Shown in pieces: positions 39,118 to 49,519 of a stretch of 64,000 nt of DNA. How positions within the stretch are numbered: position 1 is the stretch's first letter; every line of letters starts with the position of its first letter. The notes beneath the pieces were generated by a model. It was not told the DNA's origin. It worked only from the letters and a program-made list of their open reading frames with translations, and did no database searches. The DNA comes from Pomphorhynchus laevis (taxonomy: Eukaryota > Acanthocephala > Palaeacanthocephala > Echinorhynchida > Pomphorhynchidae), in the NCBI GenBank assembly GCA_012934845.2, contig WNNJ02001979.1, forward strand, positions 27,200-91,199. Direction: 5' to 3'. The position numbers and the translations under genes are program-made.

Positions 39118-39470
39118 TATGCAATGTTTCGAATGATATTAAAATGATCTACTTTATATGTTCTCATATCATACAATTGAGTTTATCGATAAAAATTATC
39201 AATAAATATCTCGTTTATGTTTTTCAAGTTAAATCGTGATGACTCAAAACATTTATTTTGATAAGTTATCTCATTAATATGTTGTACATACAATTCTTAA
39301 AATATGTTAATATGTGTAAGCAGACTCCATTGATTTTTTTAATTTTCGATTTGTTCAATATGTTTATATTATTATTTATACTTCAGTCTTTAGCCAGATG
39401 GCTGTTTTGATCGCTTACAGATAAAAATGAAAAACAGAAAAAATCAAAATAGAAATAAGCACAAAGATAA
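39118..39470. repeat. 350-bp direct repeat, copy 2
   Basis: Second copy of 36806-37156, 2.3 kb away in the same orientation. It ends at gataagataaatc, where the LINE-B reverse transcriptase segment begins. The two repeats bracket a block of LINE-A and LINE-B fragments. Confidence 0.85.
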
Positions 39471-39599
39471 GATAAATCTTATCTTATATTATCTTATCAA
39501 TGGAAGTTGGGGTGAATATCAGATGATATACACCCCCAACTTCTTAAGTTACTTGCTCCTGTTCTGGCTGAGCCATTAGCCTCCATATTTGAGCTGAGC

Positions 39600-40455
39600 T
39601 TGCGCATTTCGAAGTTACCTGCTGCCTGGAAAAAAACGATTGTAGTACCAATTTATAAAAATGGTGAAAAAGATGATCCGAATAACTATAGGGCAATATG
39701 TCTAACTAGTGTTGTATGCAAAGTGATTGAGCGCATACTAAACAGACGCATATATGATCATTTGAGTTCGTTGAGAATTATCAATAATGCACAGCATGGA
39801 TTTCGCCCTCGGCGTTCATGTCTTACAAACTTATTACATGCTTGTGAAGATTGGGTTGGACATGTTGCTAATGGGTACTGTATCGACGTAATATTTCTTG
39901 ACTTTAGTCGGGCTTTTGATAGGGTGCCCCACAAAATGCTAATTTCCACCCTTAAGTCTTATAAAGTCAATCGCTCCATTATAAGCTGGATTCAAGATTT
40001 TCTTAAAGATAGATCCTTTGCTGTTCGTGTAGGTCAATGTATATCGTCTTATCGTCCTATCACCTCAGGAGTACCACAGGGATCAGTCTTAGGCCCCTTG
40101 TTGTTTAACATATTTATAAATCAGCTACTAGATTTAATTGAGGATTGTAGTGTTTTAGCTTTTGCCGATGATGTAAAGGTATGGAAATTGATTAAAACCA
40201 ACAAGGATCGAAATGACTTTCAAAATATCCTAAACATTGTTTATCGATGGTCCTTAAACACGGGAATTGTATTGAATATTAAAAAGTGTGCACATATGAG
40301 ATTAGGTCATAGCAATGTGAGTCAAGAATATTTTATTGTCAATGAGTTCGTTGTTACCACGCAGTCCATTCAGGATCTTGGTATAATTGTTCAAAATAAT
40401 CTTAAAACACTTGCTAATACTGATAGGATTTGTAACGCAGCAAGAAACAAATTCT
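39600..40455 (+). pseudogene. LINE-B reverse transcriptase domain
   Basis: The best preserved palm in the window with an apparently intact active site. Frame from 39600: WKKTIVVPIYKNGEKDDPNNYR, NAQHGFRPRRSCLTNL, DVIFLDFSRAFDRVPH, TSGVPQGSVLGPLLFNIF and VLAFADDVKVWKLI. FADD is canonical. The frame is open upstream toward 39545 (LAPVLAEPLASIFELS), so 39600 is only the first Met. The endonuclease is not in this frame. ORF2 is interrupted at 40455 by another element. Confidence 0.85.
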
Positions 40456-40795
40456 TAATGATTTGGATCATCCACTTCGAGATTGTCTTCATTTGCGCTT
40501 ATCCAATATCCTCCGAGGCCATGGTTTAACCCTGCGACGTGAAAGGATAAGAAAATCACGAGCTGCTCAATTTGATCGGCGAGTTGTATCTCTGTGGAAT
40601 AGACTTGGAGAGTCAACAGTGTGCAGTAGCAATATCAACAAATTCAAAAAGAAATTACGAATGGAGGATGTCATGGGGAAAGCTGCTTTTCCATATTTGT
40701 GATACTTTTATTATAGTTTCTTTTTTTCCGCAGTGAACCAGCCAATTAAGCCATGCTTTTATGTGCTGTTGAAACATTAATAATATTGTCAAAAA
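40456..40795 (+). mobile_element. LINE 3' fragment nested in LINE-B
   Basis: Frame 40463-40702 reads HLRLSNILRGHGLTLRRERI then VVSLWNRLGESTV and NKFKKKLRMEDVM, ending in a stop: a complete ORF2 C-terminus of another subfamily. LINE-B coding sequence resumes at about 40800. The insertion therefore happened in an existing LINE-B copy. Resembles the LINE-C tail at 51.6 kb. Confidence 0.65.
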
Positions 40796-40995
40796 TTGCT
40801 TTAAAGATTTATCTCCCGTTTGTGTTGTGCGTTTATATAATGCTCTTATAAGACCGATATTAAAATATGTGTCGCCAGCAGTCTTTCCGTGTACGCGTAC
40901 AGAACTTGATCAATAAGAGCGCATACTTCGACAATTTAGGAAATTGTCCTTAGGTACGATATCTTCCCTATGAGGCACGAATAAAAAGTTTAAAT

Positions 40996-41316
40996 ATGCC
41001 TACAATGCGTGAAAGGTTCCTTCTTTTCGACCTTCTAGCTATGTATCAACTAATTAACGAAGATGAAAATTTTCTAGCAAATAAAGTTGAACTCAATGAA
41101 CGGAATGGACGTAGAGGGCACTCGAAAGTACTAACAGTACATGAACACGAAAAATACCCTCGTCATTTCCGACTGTCCCATCGAGCTGTGAATGTTTTGA
41201 ATCGTCTTCCAGTTGATGTCATTGCGGTGCATACAATCAATGAATTTAAATCCAATATAAAGAACTGGATTCGAAATGAGAACGAGTGGTGGTTGCTGAA
41301 GTATCAATGGTTCTGA
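40996..41316 (+). pseudogene. LINE-B ORF2 C-terminus
   Basis: 106 codons, MRERFLLFDLLAMYQLI and RNGRRGHSKVLTV then HRAVNVLNRLPVDVI, the terminal domain found also on the minus strand at 37239-37679. The stop at 41314-41316 is followed by the 3' UTR. Confidence 0.75.
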
Positions 41317-41430
41317 TATATATAATAAATGATTTTTTTGATTTTTTTCTTGTATATTATTTTTGTTGTATTAATTTATTTTTTTGTGTGAACGGTCAAA
41401 ACAGCCTTATGGCTATGACCTGTAGTAGTA

Positions 41431-41663
41431 ATAGTAATAATAAATATAAAATATAAACTATTTTTTTGTATTTTTTATTTACTTTATTTTTTTTCTAAAA
41501 TTAAATTATAATGAAGGGCATTTAGTTGGCTATTCGAAAGATACAGTTCTAACACGTCTAAACTTTTAGAGCTTATTACTTTAAACGTCGACAGTTTGAC
41601 GCATATTACTTTGAACGGAGTGGGTTTAAATTCACTGATCAGAGAATGCATTGAATAGCAGGA
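41431..41663. other. Spacer between LINE-B and LINE-A copy A2
   Basis: T-rich, then a stretch with ttaaacgtcgacagtttgac and similar phrases at 41560-41650 with no match I recognise. It is the sequence joined to the broken 3' side of LINE-A copy A2. Confidence 0.4.
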
Positions 41664-42037
41664 AGGGGTATGAAAAGTTACAAGGCGGAAAGCAACGAGA
41701 AGAAGACGAATTTGAACACGATAATAAATTGTAGGCAAATCGAGAGAAGCAAGATGGTAGGATGTATGATCAAAACGACGAAGACGGAAGAGAATTCGGA
41801 CGGCTGCGTTGTAGGGGAAGAAGAGTGGATTTAGGTGAGTTGGAAAATAGACAAAGACAATAATCGAGACTAGAAAAAAGCAGAGAAGATATGAGATTCA
41901 TACAAGAGGTGAAATCGATCAATCTACGAACTTGACGGAGGTTGCGGAGTATCAAGGTAGATGAGCGTACTTTATCTCTAACGAAAGGTTTAAGTGAAAG
42001 TAGGTTGTCAAAATGGAAGCCTAGGAAAACGAGATTA

Positions 42038-43313
42038 TCAACGATAGGAAGAATTGTAGAATTTAATGATACGGAGGGAGGTTCGAAGCCGAGGCGTCGA
42101 GGTAGGAATCCACATAATTTTGGATTTATCAGGATTCAGAGAAAGACGAAGGGAAGAAATATGATTGGAAATTGAGACAAGACAGTCCGAAGCAGAAACA
42201 CTAAGATCGTGAATACGATAAACGGTTGCATGAGCATAGATGAGAATATTATCAGCATATTGTATAAAATGGAAGTTAAATTTATGAGAAATCGAAGACA
42301 AATCACAGAGAAGAAGAGAGAAAAGTATATGGCCTGATACAGAGCCTTGTGGAACACCGGACGGGATGGACGAAGGATGGGAGAGAGAAGAGTTAGAATA
42401 TACGCGAAATGTACGGTTTGATAGATATGAAGAAAACCATAATACAGTGGGTAAAGAGAAGCCATAATCATGACGAAGACGATGGAAAAGAATCGAGTGA
42501 TCGACGATGTCAAAAGCAGACGATAGATCAAGAGAAACTATGACACTACATAATTTATGATCGCGCGATATGAGTAAGTCGTTATAAACTTTAAGAAAGG
42601 CAATTTTCGATAGAGTGATTATAGCAAAAAGCAGCTTGGAAGGGAGGAAATAAGTTGGAGGAAAAGAGATATGTATTAACTTGCTTGAGAACGCGACGCT
42701 CAAGGAGTTTAGAGAGGGTTGAGAGAAGTGAGATAGGATGTTACGAAGATGGTAGTGAGGAGTCAAGAGATTGCTTTTTGATGAGAGGACGAACAGTGGC
42801 GAATTTCCAGATTGAAGGAAATGTACGGCCACGGACGGACGAGTTGAACAATTTGGTTAGGAAGGGTAAGGTAGAGGAGCAGATATTTTTAAGCAAGTGA
42901 GTGGGAATTGGGTCAGAATGAGAGGTTTTATTAGGTAATGACAGCAGAACCGAAGAAACTTCATCAGACGAAACGGGAAGTAGGTGGAATAGTTTTGGGA
43001 GGGAAGTATTTAAAGAGTTGAGTGGGTACAAGGGAGCTATGGGTAGTAGGGAAACTAAATTAGATACCTTAGTTTGTAGATAAGAAGATAATTCATCAGG
43101 ATTTATATTACAAGGGGTAGATGATTGTGAAAGAATTGAGTTTAAGATTTTCCAATTAGATTTATAGTTGGAAGATGACTGAAGTTGATTTCGACAAAAG
43201 AGAGTACGTTTAGTACGTATAAGAATGAAATGTGAACGGCGTAGAGAAAAGTAGGAATCACTGAGATTTGGAGTGAGTGAGTTGGGAGATCGTTTAAGAA
43301 AGCGATTATACAT
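42038..43313 (-). pseudogene. LINE-A (A2) ORF2 linker and reverse transcriptase
   Basis: Frames 42741-43313 and 42038-42832. The palm reads SLDLSSAFDIVDH, SGVPQGSVSGHILF and QYADNILIYAH, again with Asn in place of the second catalytic Asp. One extra A at about 42108 relative to A1 shifts the frame before FEPPSVSLNS. The shared YADN indicates a common defective source. Confidence 0.8.
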
Positions 43314-43346
43314 ACTAAAGAGTGACGGAGTCGACGCTTAGAAAGA

Positions 43347-44314
43347 CTAGTCGGAATCGAACCAGAGAGCATGGCGCAAGCGCTGAGATCGTCGAAGTCG
43401 ACTAGGCAGAAGGTTATTAAGGATCGACGTAAGTTCAGAATCAAACAGAATGCAGAGATCATCGGGAGAGAGATAGTTAAGAGGAAGTGAAAAGAGTGAA
43501 TTGAGTAAGGATGTACATATAATAGGGATATCGAGAAGTTTCCAGGGTCGACTTGGTGTGGATAATGGTAAAGGCGGAGAAGGAGGATGGGGACGAGTAA
43601 GATTAAGAATGACAAGAAAATGATCGGAAAAACCAGGATCAGTAATTGACAAGGAGGTATAGTCATTGAAGCAGTTAGGAACAGCAATGATGTCGAAAGC
43701 ACCTCCGAGAATATGAGTTGGGCTTGTTGAAAGTAATTTATAGTTAAAATCAGAAAACAGATTAGTTAAAGTTATAGAGTCAGAGTCAGCCGGGCGATCA
43801 AGACGAATGTTAAAGTCACCGAGAACAAAATAACGAGTATAAGACAATGAATAAGATCTGCAAGGTCGTTAAAGAATATACGTGATGGGGCAACTGACCC
43901 TGGACGATATACAATCACAAGTTCCAGAGGGAAAGGCGTTGATAATCTGCATATGAGTAATTCGAGCGAGATGTAACGGATGTTAACGGTAATTCTACGT
44001 AGAGACATTGGGTGACGAGCAATGGCAACAATACCGCCATGGTTAGAAGCAGTAGATGTATGAGAGGCGATTTGACGAGCTGATTCAACTAGAGAACAAC
44101 CAGAGCGATATAGACGACGAATAGCAAGATCGTCGGAGTCAGAGTGCCAGGATTCGGTAATGCAGTGAATATCGATAGATAATTGATCGAAGATATCAAG
44201 GAGCAGATCGGCTTTATGAAGAATGGAGCGAGTGTTGAATATACTAAGACAAAAAGTATGCTTAGGAGCGAGATCGACTAGCGAAGAAGACAAAGGGGAG
44301 AGATTGGACGGCAT
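43347..44314 (-). pseudogene. LINE-A (A2) ORF2 endonuclease
   Basis: Two frames overlap at about 43772-43847: the first (43772-44314) has NTRSILHKAD and CITESWHSD, the second (43347-43847) has YFVLGDFNIRLDRPADSD, GGAFDIIAVP and SDHFLVILN. All endonuclease motifs are thus present, but in two phases. A1 has the same break plus one more base change near 30050. Confidence 0.75.
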
Positions 44315-45630
44315 CGAATTTTTGGCCTTGTGTGTACAACGTGAAAATTTCCGTTGATTTGACGTATAGATAAGGATGACTCGCCGTTTGTTTTACGTCG
44401 ATGTTTCTCAATGCGAGCTAAATTTAGCTGGGCAATATCCGAAGGGGAGCGGTCAGGAAAGATACGACAAATAGATGAAGTAGTAAGAAGTTTTAAACGT
44501 TGGGAGAGTACCGAAGAGGCACGTGAACTATGTCGGAAAACGATTTTTAAGAGTGGAGAACTGAGATGATTGGATTTAGTGAATTTGTTTAAACGAAAAA
44601 AGGATACAGGAGCGATATTATTAAAGAGGGATGGGTTATCATCAGGAAGAATGGTTGCTAGGATAGACCTGAAAGCAGATACATCATCATCGAGGCGAGA
44701 TTGTGGAGAAACAGATTCGGAAGGCTCTAAGTTTGATATGATAATACAGCGATTGCGCGAAGGAAAACGATTTAGTGGAAGTGGTGGACAGACAGAGCTG
44801 GTAGGAGTCGAGGCAGATGAGCAGATAGAAGTGGAAATGACAGGGGTGCTTGATAGAGAATTAATATTGGTTGGAGCAGGTGTGAAAGTAGCGGGGTGTT
44901 GAATCACTTGATCGGAAATGTTACTGGAAATGATTTTGATGGAAGGATGTAAATTATTGAGAAGTGATACGGGGGAGGTCGAGTAAGGAGAATTAAGATA
45001 GGTTGGAGTATGTGTAACAGGAGTGGAGTGTTGAATCGGTTGATCAGAGGTGTTATTGGATATGATTGTTACGGAATGATGTAAATTATTGAGAAGTGAT
45101 ACCGGGGAGGTCGAGTAAGGAGTACGTGAAGAGAATAAAGATGTTTGAGATTTATTTAGATTGGGGAAGGAATAGGAAAGAGGAGGTACGAGATGAAAAG
45201 CTTTACCGTTAGCATTGTTAGAATGAGAAAGATTAATGGAAGTTTTGTAAGTAGTTGAACGAGGAGTATGTGAGAGAGTAGGTTTAATAATGGGATTATA
45301 TGATGCGTAGTCAGGTGTTGATGCGAGCTTAACATCTAATACAGCATTGGTCTGAGTGGTCGTGTGTGATACAGGAGTAGATGAGCAGGATAACTGTAGT
45401 AGTCGTACTGATGTACAAAAATCGCAAGTGAAATGTTTACGTTTATACACTGAGTGGTCGGATATTTTAACACGAACAAGTGTCCATACATCGCAATCTT
45501 TGGAATCGCATCCAACTTCAAAGATGGTATAACCATCAATGCATTCTGATGTGGAAGATTCTTGATCAGGAATAGTGATCTGAGATCGCGATTTTTTAGG
45601 CATGACCTTTTTTCTATAGATTGAGCTCAA
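44278..45630 (-). CDS. LINE-A (A2) ORF1 protein, 450 residues
   Basis: Intact frame, same length as in A1, differing at only about five residues that I can see (for example SESVSPQ for SESASPQ and SSRASSVLSQ for SSHASSVLTQ). Same Cys-rich N-terminus (CDSKDCDVWTL, FTCDFC) and duplicated YSTSPVSLLNNLH. Conservation of ORF1 against a broken ORF2 is notable. Confidence 0.8.
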   Translation of the reverse strand: MSSIYRKKVMPKKSRSQITIPDQESSTSECIDGYTIFEVGCDSKDCDVWTLVRVKISDHSVYKRKHFTCDFCTSVRLLQLSCSSTPVSHTTTQTNAVLDVKLASTPDYASYNPIIKPTLSHTPRSTTYKTSINLSHSNNANGKAFHLVPPLSYSFPNLNKSQTSLFSSRTPYSTSPVSLLNNLHHSVTIISNNTSDQPIQHSTPVTHTPTYLNSPYSTSPVSLLNNLHPSIKIISSNISDQVIQHPATFTPAPTNINSLSSTPVISTSICSSASTPTSSVCPPLPLNRFPSRNRCIIISNLEPSESVSPQSRLDDDVSAFRSILATILPDDNPSLFNNIAPVSFFRLNKFTKSNHLSSPLLKIVFRHSSRASSVLSQRLKLLTTSSICRIFPDRSPSDIAQLNLARIEKHRRKTNGESSLSIRQINGNFHVVHTRPKIRCRPISPLCLLR

Positions 45631-45649
45631 TCCGCGAGCGTAGCGAGCG

Positions 45650-45946
45650 GAACTGACAGGAATAATCTAGAACTGACAGGAATAATCTGGAACTGACAGG
45701 AATAATCTGGAACTGACAGGAATAATCTGGAACTGACAGGAATAATCTGGAACTGACAGGAATAATCTGGAACTGACAGGAATAATCTGGAACTGACAGG
45801 AATAATCTGGAACTGACAGGAATAATCTGGAACTGACAGGAATAATCTGGAACTGACAGGAATAATCTGGAACTGACAGGAATAATCTGGACTTGACAAG
45901 AATAATCTGGTACTGACGGGAATAATCTGGAACTGACAGGAATAAT
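45650..45946. repeat. LINE-A 5' monomer array, 15 units of exactly 20 bp
   Basis: Unit aactgacaggaataatctgg repeats from 45651 with period 20 and almost no variation; units at 45891 and 45911 differ slightly. It lies right upstream of ORF1 of copy A2. The arrangement recalls the monomer promoters of rodent L1. It translates without stops because 20 bp cycles through all frames, so the open frames across it are not genes. Confidence 0.95.
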
Positions 45947-46130
45947 TGTATGTTTATTAGATATCAAACTTTTTTCTTGCCTAAACAGGAAAATACGATC
46001 GGGGAGAAATTTGCTCTCTCTATATCTACGATACGTGCTCTTGGTGGTTTGAGCACTTCCACTACTCTTTGTATTCGAAGCGTGGGGTTGTGGATCTGTT
46101 GAGGCTCGACGGAGCGAATGCGTTAAAAAC

Positions 46131-46275
46131 ACAGTTGTCGAATAGAACTTGCTGCGAATGGTCACCGTAGAATCCACGGCATTATTACTTTGTTGAAACG
46201 ATAATATATTAATAAACTCAATTTATAAGTTACTGTTCTACAATAATAAATTCTGTCATTTGTTTGTTATTCCTC
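46131..46275. repeat. 145-bp direct repeat, copy 1
   Basis: Matches 46692-46836 closely (ccgtagaatccacggcatta through ataaattctgtcatttg). No coding content; may be an element end or a local duplication just upstream of LINE-A copy A2. Confidence 0.8.
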
Positions 46276-46341
46276 ATCAGTCATGTTGATCGGCATTACT
46301 CCGGCATATAACTGAACAATGCATCTTATAACGACGCGATA

Positions 46342-46536
46342 CTAAACAAGCAGACGATGCCGTGCTATTTCATCATTTATCCATGGCTTGATCAAATAGC
46401 ACAATTTGTGTGTGCGTGGGGAATACTTTGTCATTAGTGTAGCCATTGTTTGGATCATACGATTTGCTCTTGGGCCGATTCCACCTGACGTTGAGAAGAC
46501 TAACTGTTCAAATCGTGCATGCTCTACCAATAACAT
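46342..46536 (-). pseudogene. Retroelement C-terminal fragment, family unsure
   Basis: 64 codons reading HARFEQLVFSTSGGIGPRAN then ATLMTKYS. The F--LVFS-SGG-G--A phrase is one I associate with the C-terminal tail of some reverse-transcriptase ORFs in invertebrates. Only this piece is present. Confidence 0.35.
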
Positions 46537-46691
46537 CCTCCCATTGTATTTAATTTTACGTTGCTAGTGATACTCGTCGCTAATGCGGAGTGAGTTGCGT
46601 ATAATTGAGCATTATTATTAAAGATACATATGCCGAAAAAAGTTCGTTTAAATCTGCTACCGCATAGCCCTGGCATACAAACACATACAAA

Positions 46692-46836
46692 CACAGTTGT
46701 CGAATATGGCTTGCTGCGAACGACCACCGTAGAATCCACGGCATTATTACTTTTTTGAAACGATAATATATTAATAAACTCAATTTATAAGTTACTGTTC
46801 TACAATAATAAATTCTGTCATTTGTCTGTTATTTGT
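46692..46836. repeat. 145-bp direct repeat, copy 2
   Basis: Second copy, 561 bp downstream of the first in the same orientation. The sequence between them contains the coding fragment at 46342-46536. Confidence 0.8.
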
Positions 46837-47017
46837 CATTTTTTGAAGCTCATACTCTTCATGTGAAGCATTTCACACCTGACATTGTATTGAAAGTTCC
46901 ATGGAAAGTTCCGCGCCTCTCGAACAAATTAAGTTCCACGCCGTAATATACTTTCTATCTGGAGCTCTTTACATTTAGTCTTCGGATTATTACACTGGGA
47001 TCTATATAGCAAATTAC

Positions 47018-47269
47018 TCAAAATGAACTCATAAGCCAGTTTCGAAATGATCGTGGACTCAGGTAATCAAATGTACGGCGAATGTGTCCGGCAACTCGTT
47101 TGGCCTTAGCACATACATAATCAGTACATAATTGAGACGACAAATCATCAGAAACCCAAATGCCGGTATCTTTAAAGTGGTTCACTTGTTCGATCTGTAT
47201 TATTATTAAATACATCAGCAGCAAAAGAGCGCAGAGCTCGTACAGGCTGGGTACAGTGTAAAAAATCAA
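47018..47269 (-). mobile_element. LINE ORF2 fragment
   Basis: The C-terminal 60 codons read FKDTGIWVSDDLSSQLCTDY then AKRVAGHIRRTFDYLSPRSF, the D-GIW-D--L----H---- A---LG-IRR motif after the palm in CR1/Jockey ORF2. Truncated at both ends. Confidence 0.6.
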
Positions 47270-47289
47270 ATATCAATGAAAATCCGATT

Positions 47290-49500
47290 GTTCTAAGTTA
47301 GTACATCAGACTTTCCTTGAAGGACAAAATACTGGAGGCCGTAACCACTTGACTTGGTAGCTTACTCCAGCTTTTCCACGTTCGGTTGACAATTATGTTA
47401 AATCTTCTTCGTGGACGAATGTGGGTCTTTAACGTGGGGTGATGTCCCCTCAATCTGTTTGAATTTCGAAGTTCGAACAGTTTACGATAAACATGTTCCC
47501 TCTGCTATTTTTGAACATTAAGCGTTGTCCACACAAACATTAAATCAGAAGACTTTAAAGATTTTTCCACTGTGGTCACACCAAGTGCGTGGAGTCGAAA
47601 AATGAATGAGAGCTTGCGTTGGGTGGGTACAAGATGTGTGGCATTGCGTAATATGAATTCGTATAGGTTTATCTCTGTCGTAGTTTGAGGGTGGCAGGCA
47701 GGTGAAGCGTATCTCATTAAAGATAAGACATACGCATTGTAAACTAACTTAAAACTGGAAGCGTCAAGCTGGCCAATGGTCCTTCTAATAACTCCTAAAA
47801 TTCGACGGCATTTAGCAACTATGTGACTGGTATGTGGGATGGTCGATAAGTTTCTATTTACGAGCACTCCGAGGTCTTGAAATTAGGGAACTGTTTCAAT
47901 TTCTCTTCCGTCAATGGTTTATGACGAATTGATGTGTAGATGTCCGATGCGCATATATTTTGACTTATCGCGGTTTAATACCAGTTCCCGTTAATTACCC
48001 CAGACCTTAATATTATCAATGTCTCTCTGGAGTATCATTGGATCTCGGTTATCGATTATTGGTCGCCAAAGTTTTATGTCGTCGACATATAAACTACATG
48101 GACTCGAAATAGCTGTAGTAAGCTCGTTGATGTAAATCATGAAGAGCAATGGACTGAGTACCGATATCTGAGGAACACCGCGTCCAGGAGTTCTTGTCTT
48201 TGACATATGTTTATTGGCCAATACAGTAATCTTCCGATTTCTAAGGAAGGAGTTAATCCAATTTAGGAGGGTTCCATTGATGCCGTACTGTTCCAGCGTA
48301 ATAAGGAGGACATCATATTATATTCGATCGAATGCTTTGCTGAGGTCGATAAACAAAACATCAACACTAACTCCAGCCTCGGCATATCTGGTCCAATCAC
48401 ATCTCGCAAGTACGAGGTTTGTGACAGTAGATCTTCCTGGGCGGAAACCATGCTGGTTGTCGCAGAGTACTTGCTTTCCTTCTAGGTGCCCGATGATTCG
48501 TTTAAAAAGCAGTTTCTCTATCACTTTACAAGCAACGCAGGTAAGGCATATTGGCCGATAGTTGCTTGCTAGATTACGGTCGCCTTTTTTGTAGAGAGGT
48601 CGGATTGTAGAACATTTCCAATCTGATGGTATTCAGCCTGTTGACAAGGAGGAATCGAATATGGTGTGTAAAGGTTGATATATTACTGGTGCAAGATCCC
48701 GAAGAAGAATTGGAGGAATATTGTCTGGTCCTGCCGCAATTTATCGTGGTAGCTTCAGAAGTTCGTTTAGAACCTCGAATTTATCAAATGGAGTAAATTT
48801 GTAACACGGATATTGAGCTATGGAGATTCGGGGGCAATACTGACATGTAGAACTCTTTAGCATGAATTGATCCAGGAAAATATTGGCAATTGCTTTGTCA
48901 TCGAACGTGAGCTCACCGATTTCCATAAATATAGAGTTGATCTCAGGGGTAGTTGATTTAAATGAGCTGATATGTTTGAACAATTTACTGGGATATCTTT
49001 TTGATGATCGACAAACATCGGAAACGAAGCACCTGGACGGATTCCAGGCTGAATCGCGTATTTACCCTTCACCCCACAACTTGAAATTTTTTCACAATTA
49101 GATCTTTTTCAACGTTTTGAATTCTTTGTTGAAGATCGTTCCTTGCAGATATCAATATGTTTCTATCTTCAGTTCTGAGGCCAGAAGTCTGATACTGGAG
49201 CCCCTTAACTTAAAGGAATTCTTGATGATTTGCTTACTAGTCTAAAGGTATCAACAACAACTTTCAAAAGCCTTGGTTTGGTACCATCTTGTTTTTTCCC
49301 AATGCGAAAGAGGTGTATGACCTGTCTATTTTGTTCGACTGATATCTCTGCTGGGAGAACAGTTGAAAGAACTTGCTTTACTGAATCAACATGATGTTTA
49401 ATCCGGATGAGACTGTTTGGACTCGGTGATTCGTTAAAATTTACTATGATGAAACATTTATCCCGATCGAATGTTCGGCGTTTATGTCGTTTAGGCTTGA
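47290..49500 (-). mobile_element. LINE-C (CR1/Jockey-like), broken ORF2
   Basis: Minus strand, about 2.2 kb. From 49.5 kb downward: a linker (48741-48983), palm part one NQHGFRPGRSTVTNLVLARC and VDVLFIDLSKAFDRI (48318-48524), palm part two GRGVPQISVLSPLLFMIYIN and LYVDDIKLWRPI (47991-48221; YVDD active site), then the C-terminus VAKCRRILGVIRRTI and RYASPACHPQT (47505-47867). Separate frames show several breaks. GVPQ is followed by IS instead of GS. Confidence 0.8.
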
Positions 49501-49519
49501 TAGAATAGGTATATTGGTT

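Larger units (their letters stand above)
39490..41430 (+). mobile_element. LINE-B reverse transcriptase part (CR1/Jockey-like)
   Basis: Plus strand, 5' part missing. Carries the ORF2 linker, palm, a nested foreign LINE piece (40456-40795), then the LINE-B C-terminus (VRLYNALIRPILKYVSPAVFPCTR in broken frames from about 40810; intact 40996-41316) and the 3' end gaacggtcaaaacagcc followed by a (GTAATA)-like tail at 41415-41450. Confidence 0.85.
41664..45946 (-). mobile_element. LINE-A copy A2, lacking the 3' end
   Basis: Minus strand, very similar to A1 from the 5' monomers to the ORF2 C-terminal region, but ending at a position equal to about 27903 of A1: the last ~300 bp including the 3' UTR hairpin are missing. 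It also has a 20-bp deletion near 41805 relative to A1. LINE copies usually lose the 5' end, so a later rearrangement is likely. It has 15 5' monomers, an intact ORF1 and broken ORF2 frames, with several breaks shared with A1. Confidence 0.9.

Noticed and set aside
45650-45946. CRISPR-like array
   Set aside because: The units are contiguous and identical with no spacers, the genome is eukaryotic, and the unit is the LINE-A 5' monomer.
45614-46177. 187-codon and 90-codon minus-strand frames with IPVSSRLFLSVPDYSCQFQ-like repeats
   Set aside because: They are translations of the 20-bp LINE-A monomer array. A 20-bp period with no stop in any phase gives long frames by itself.
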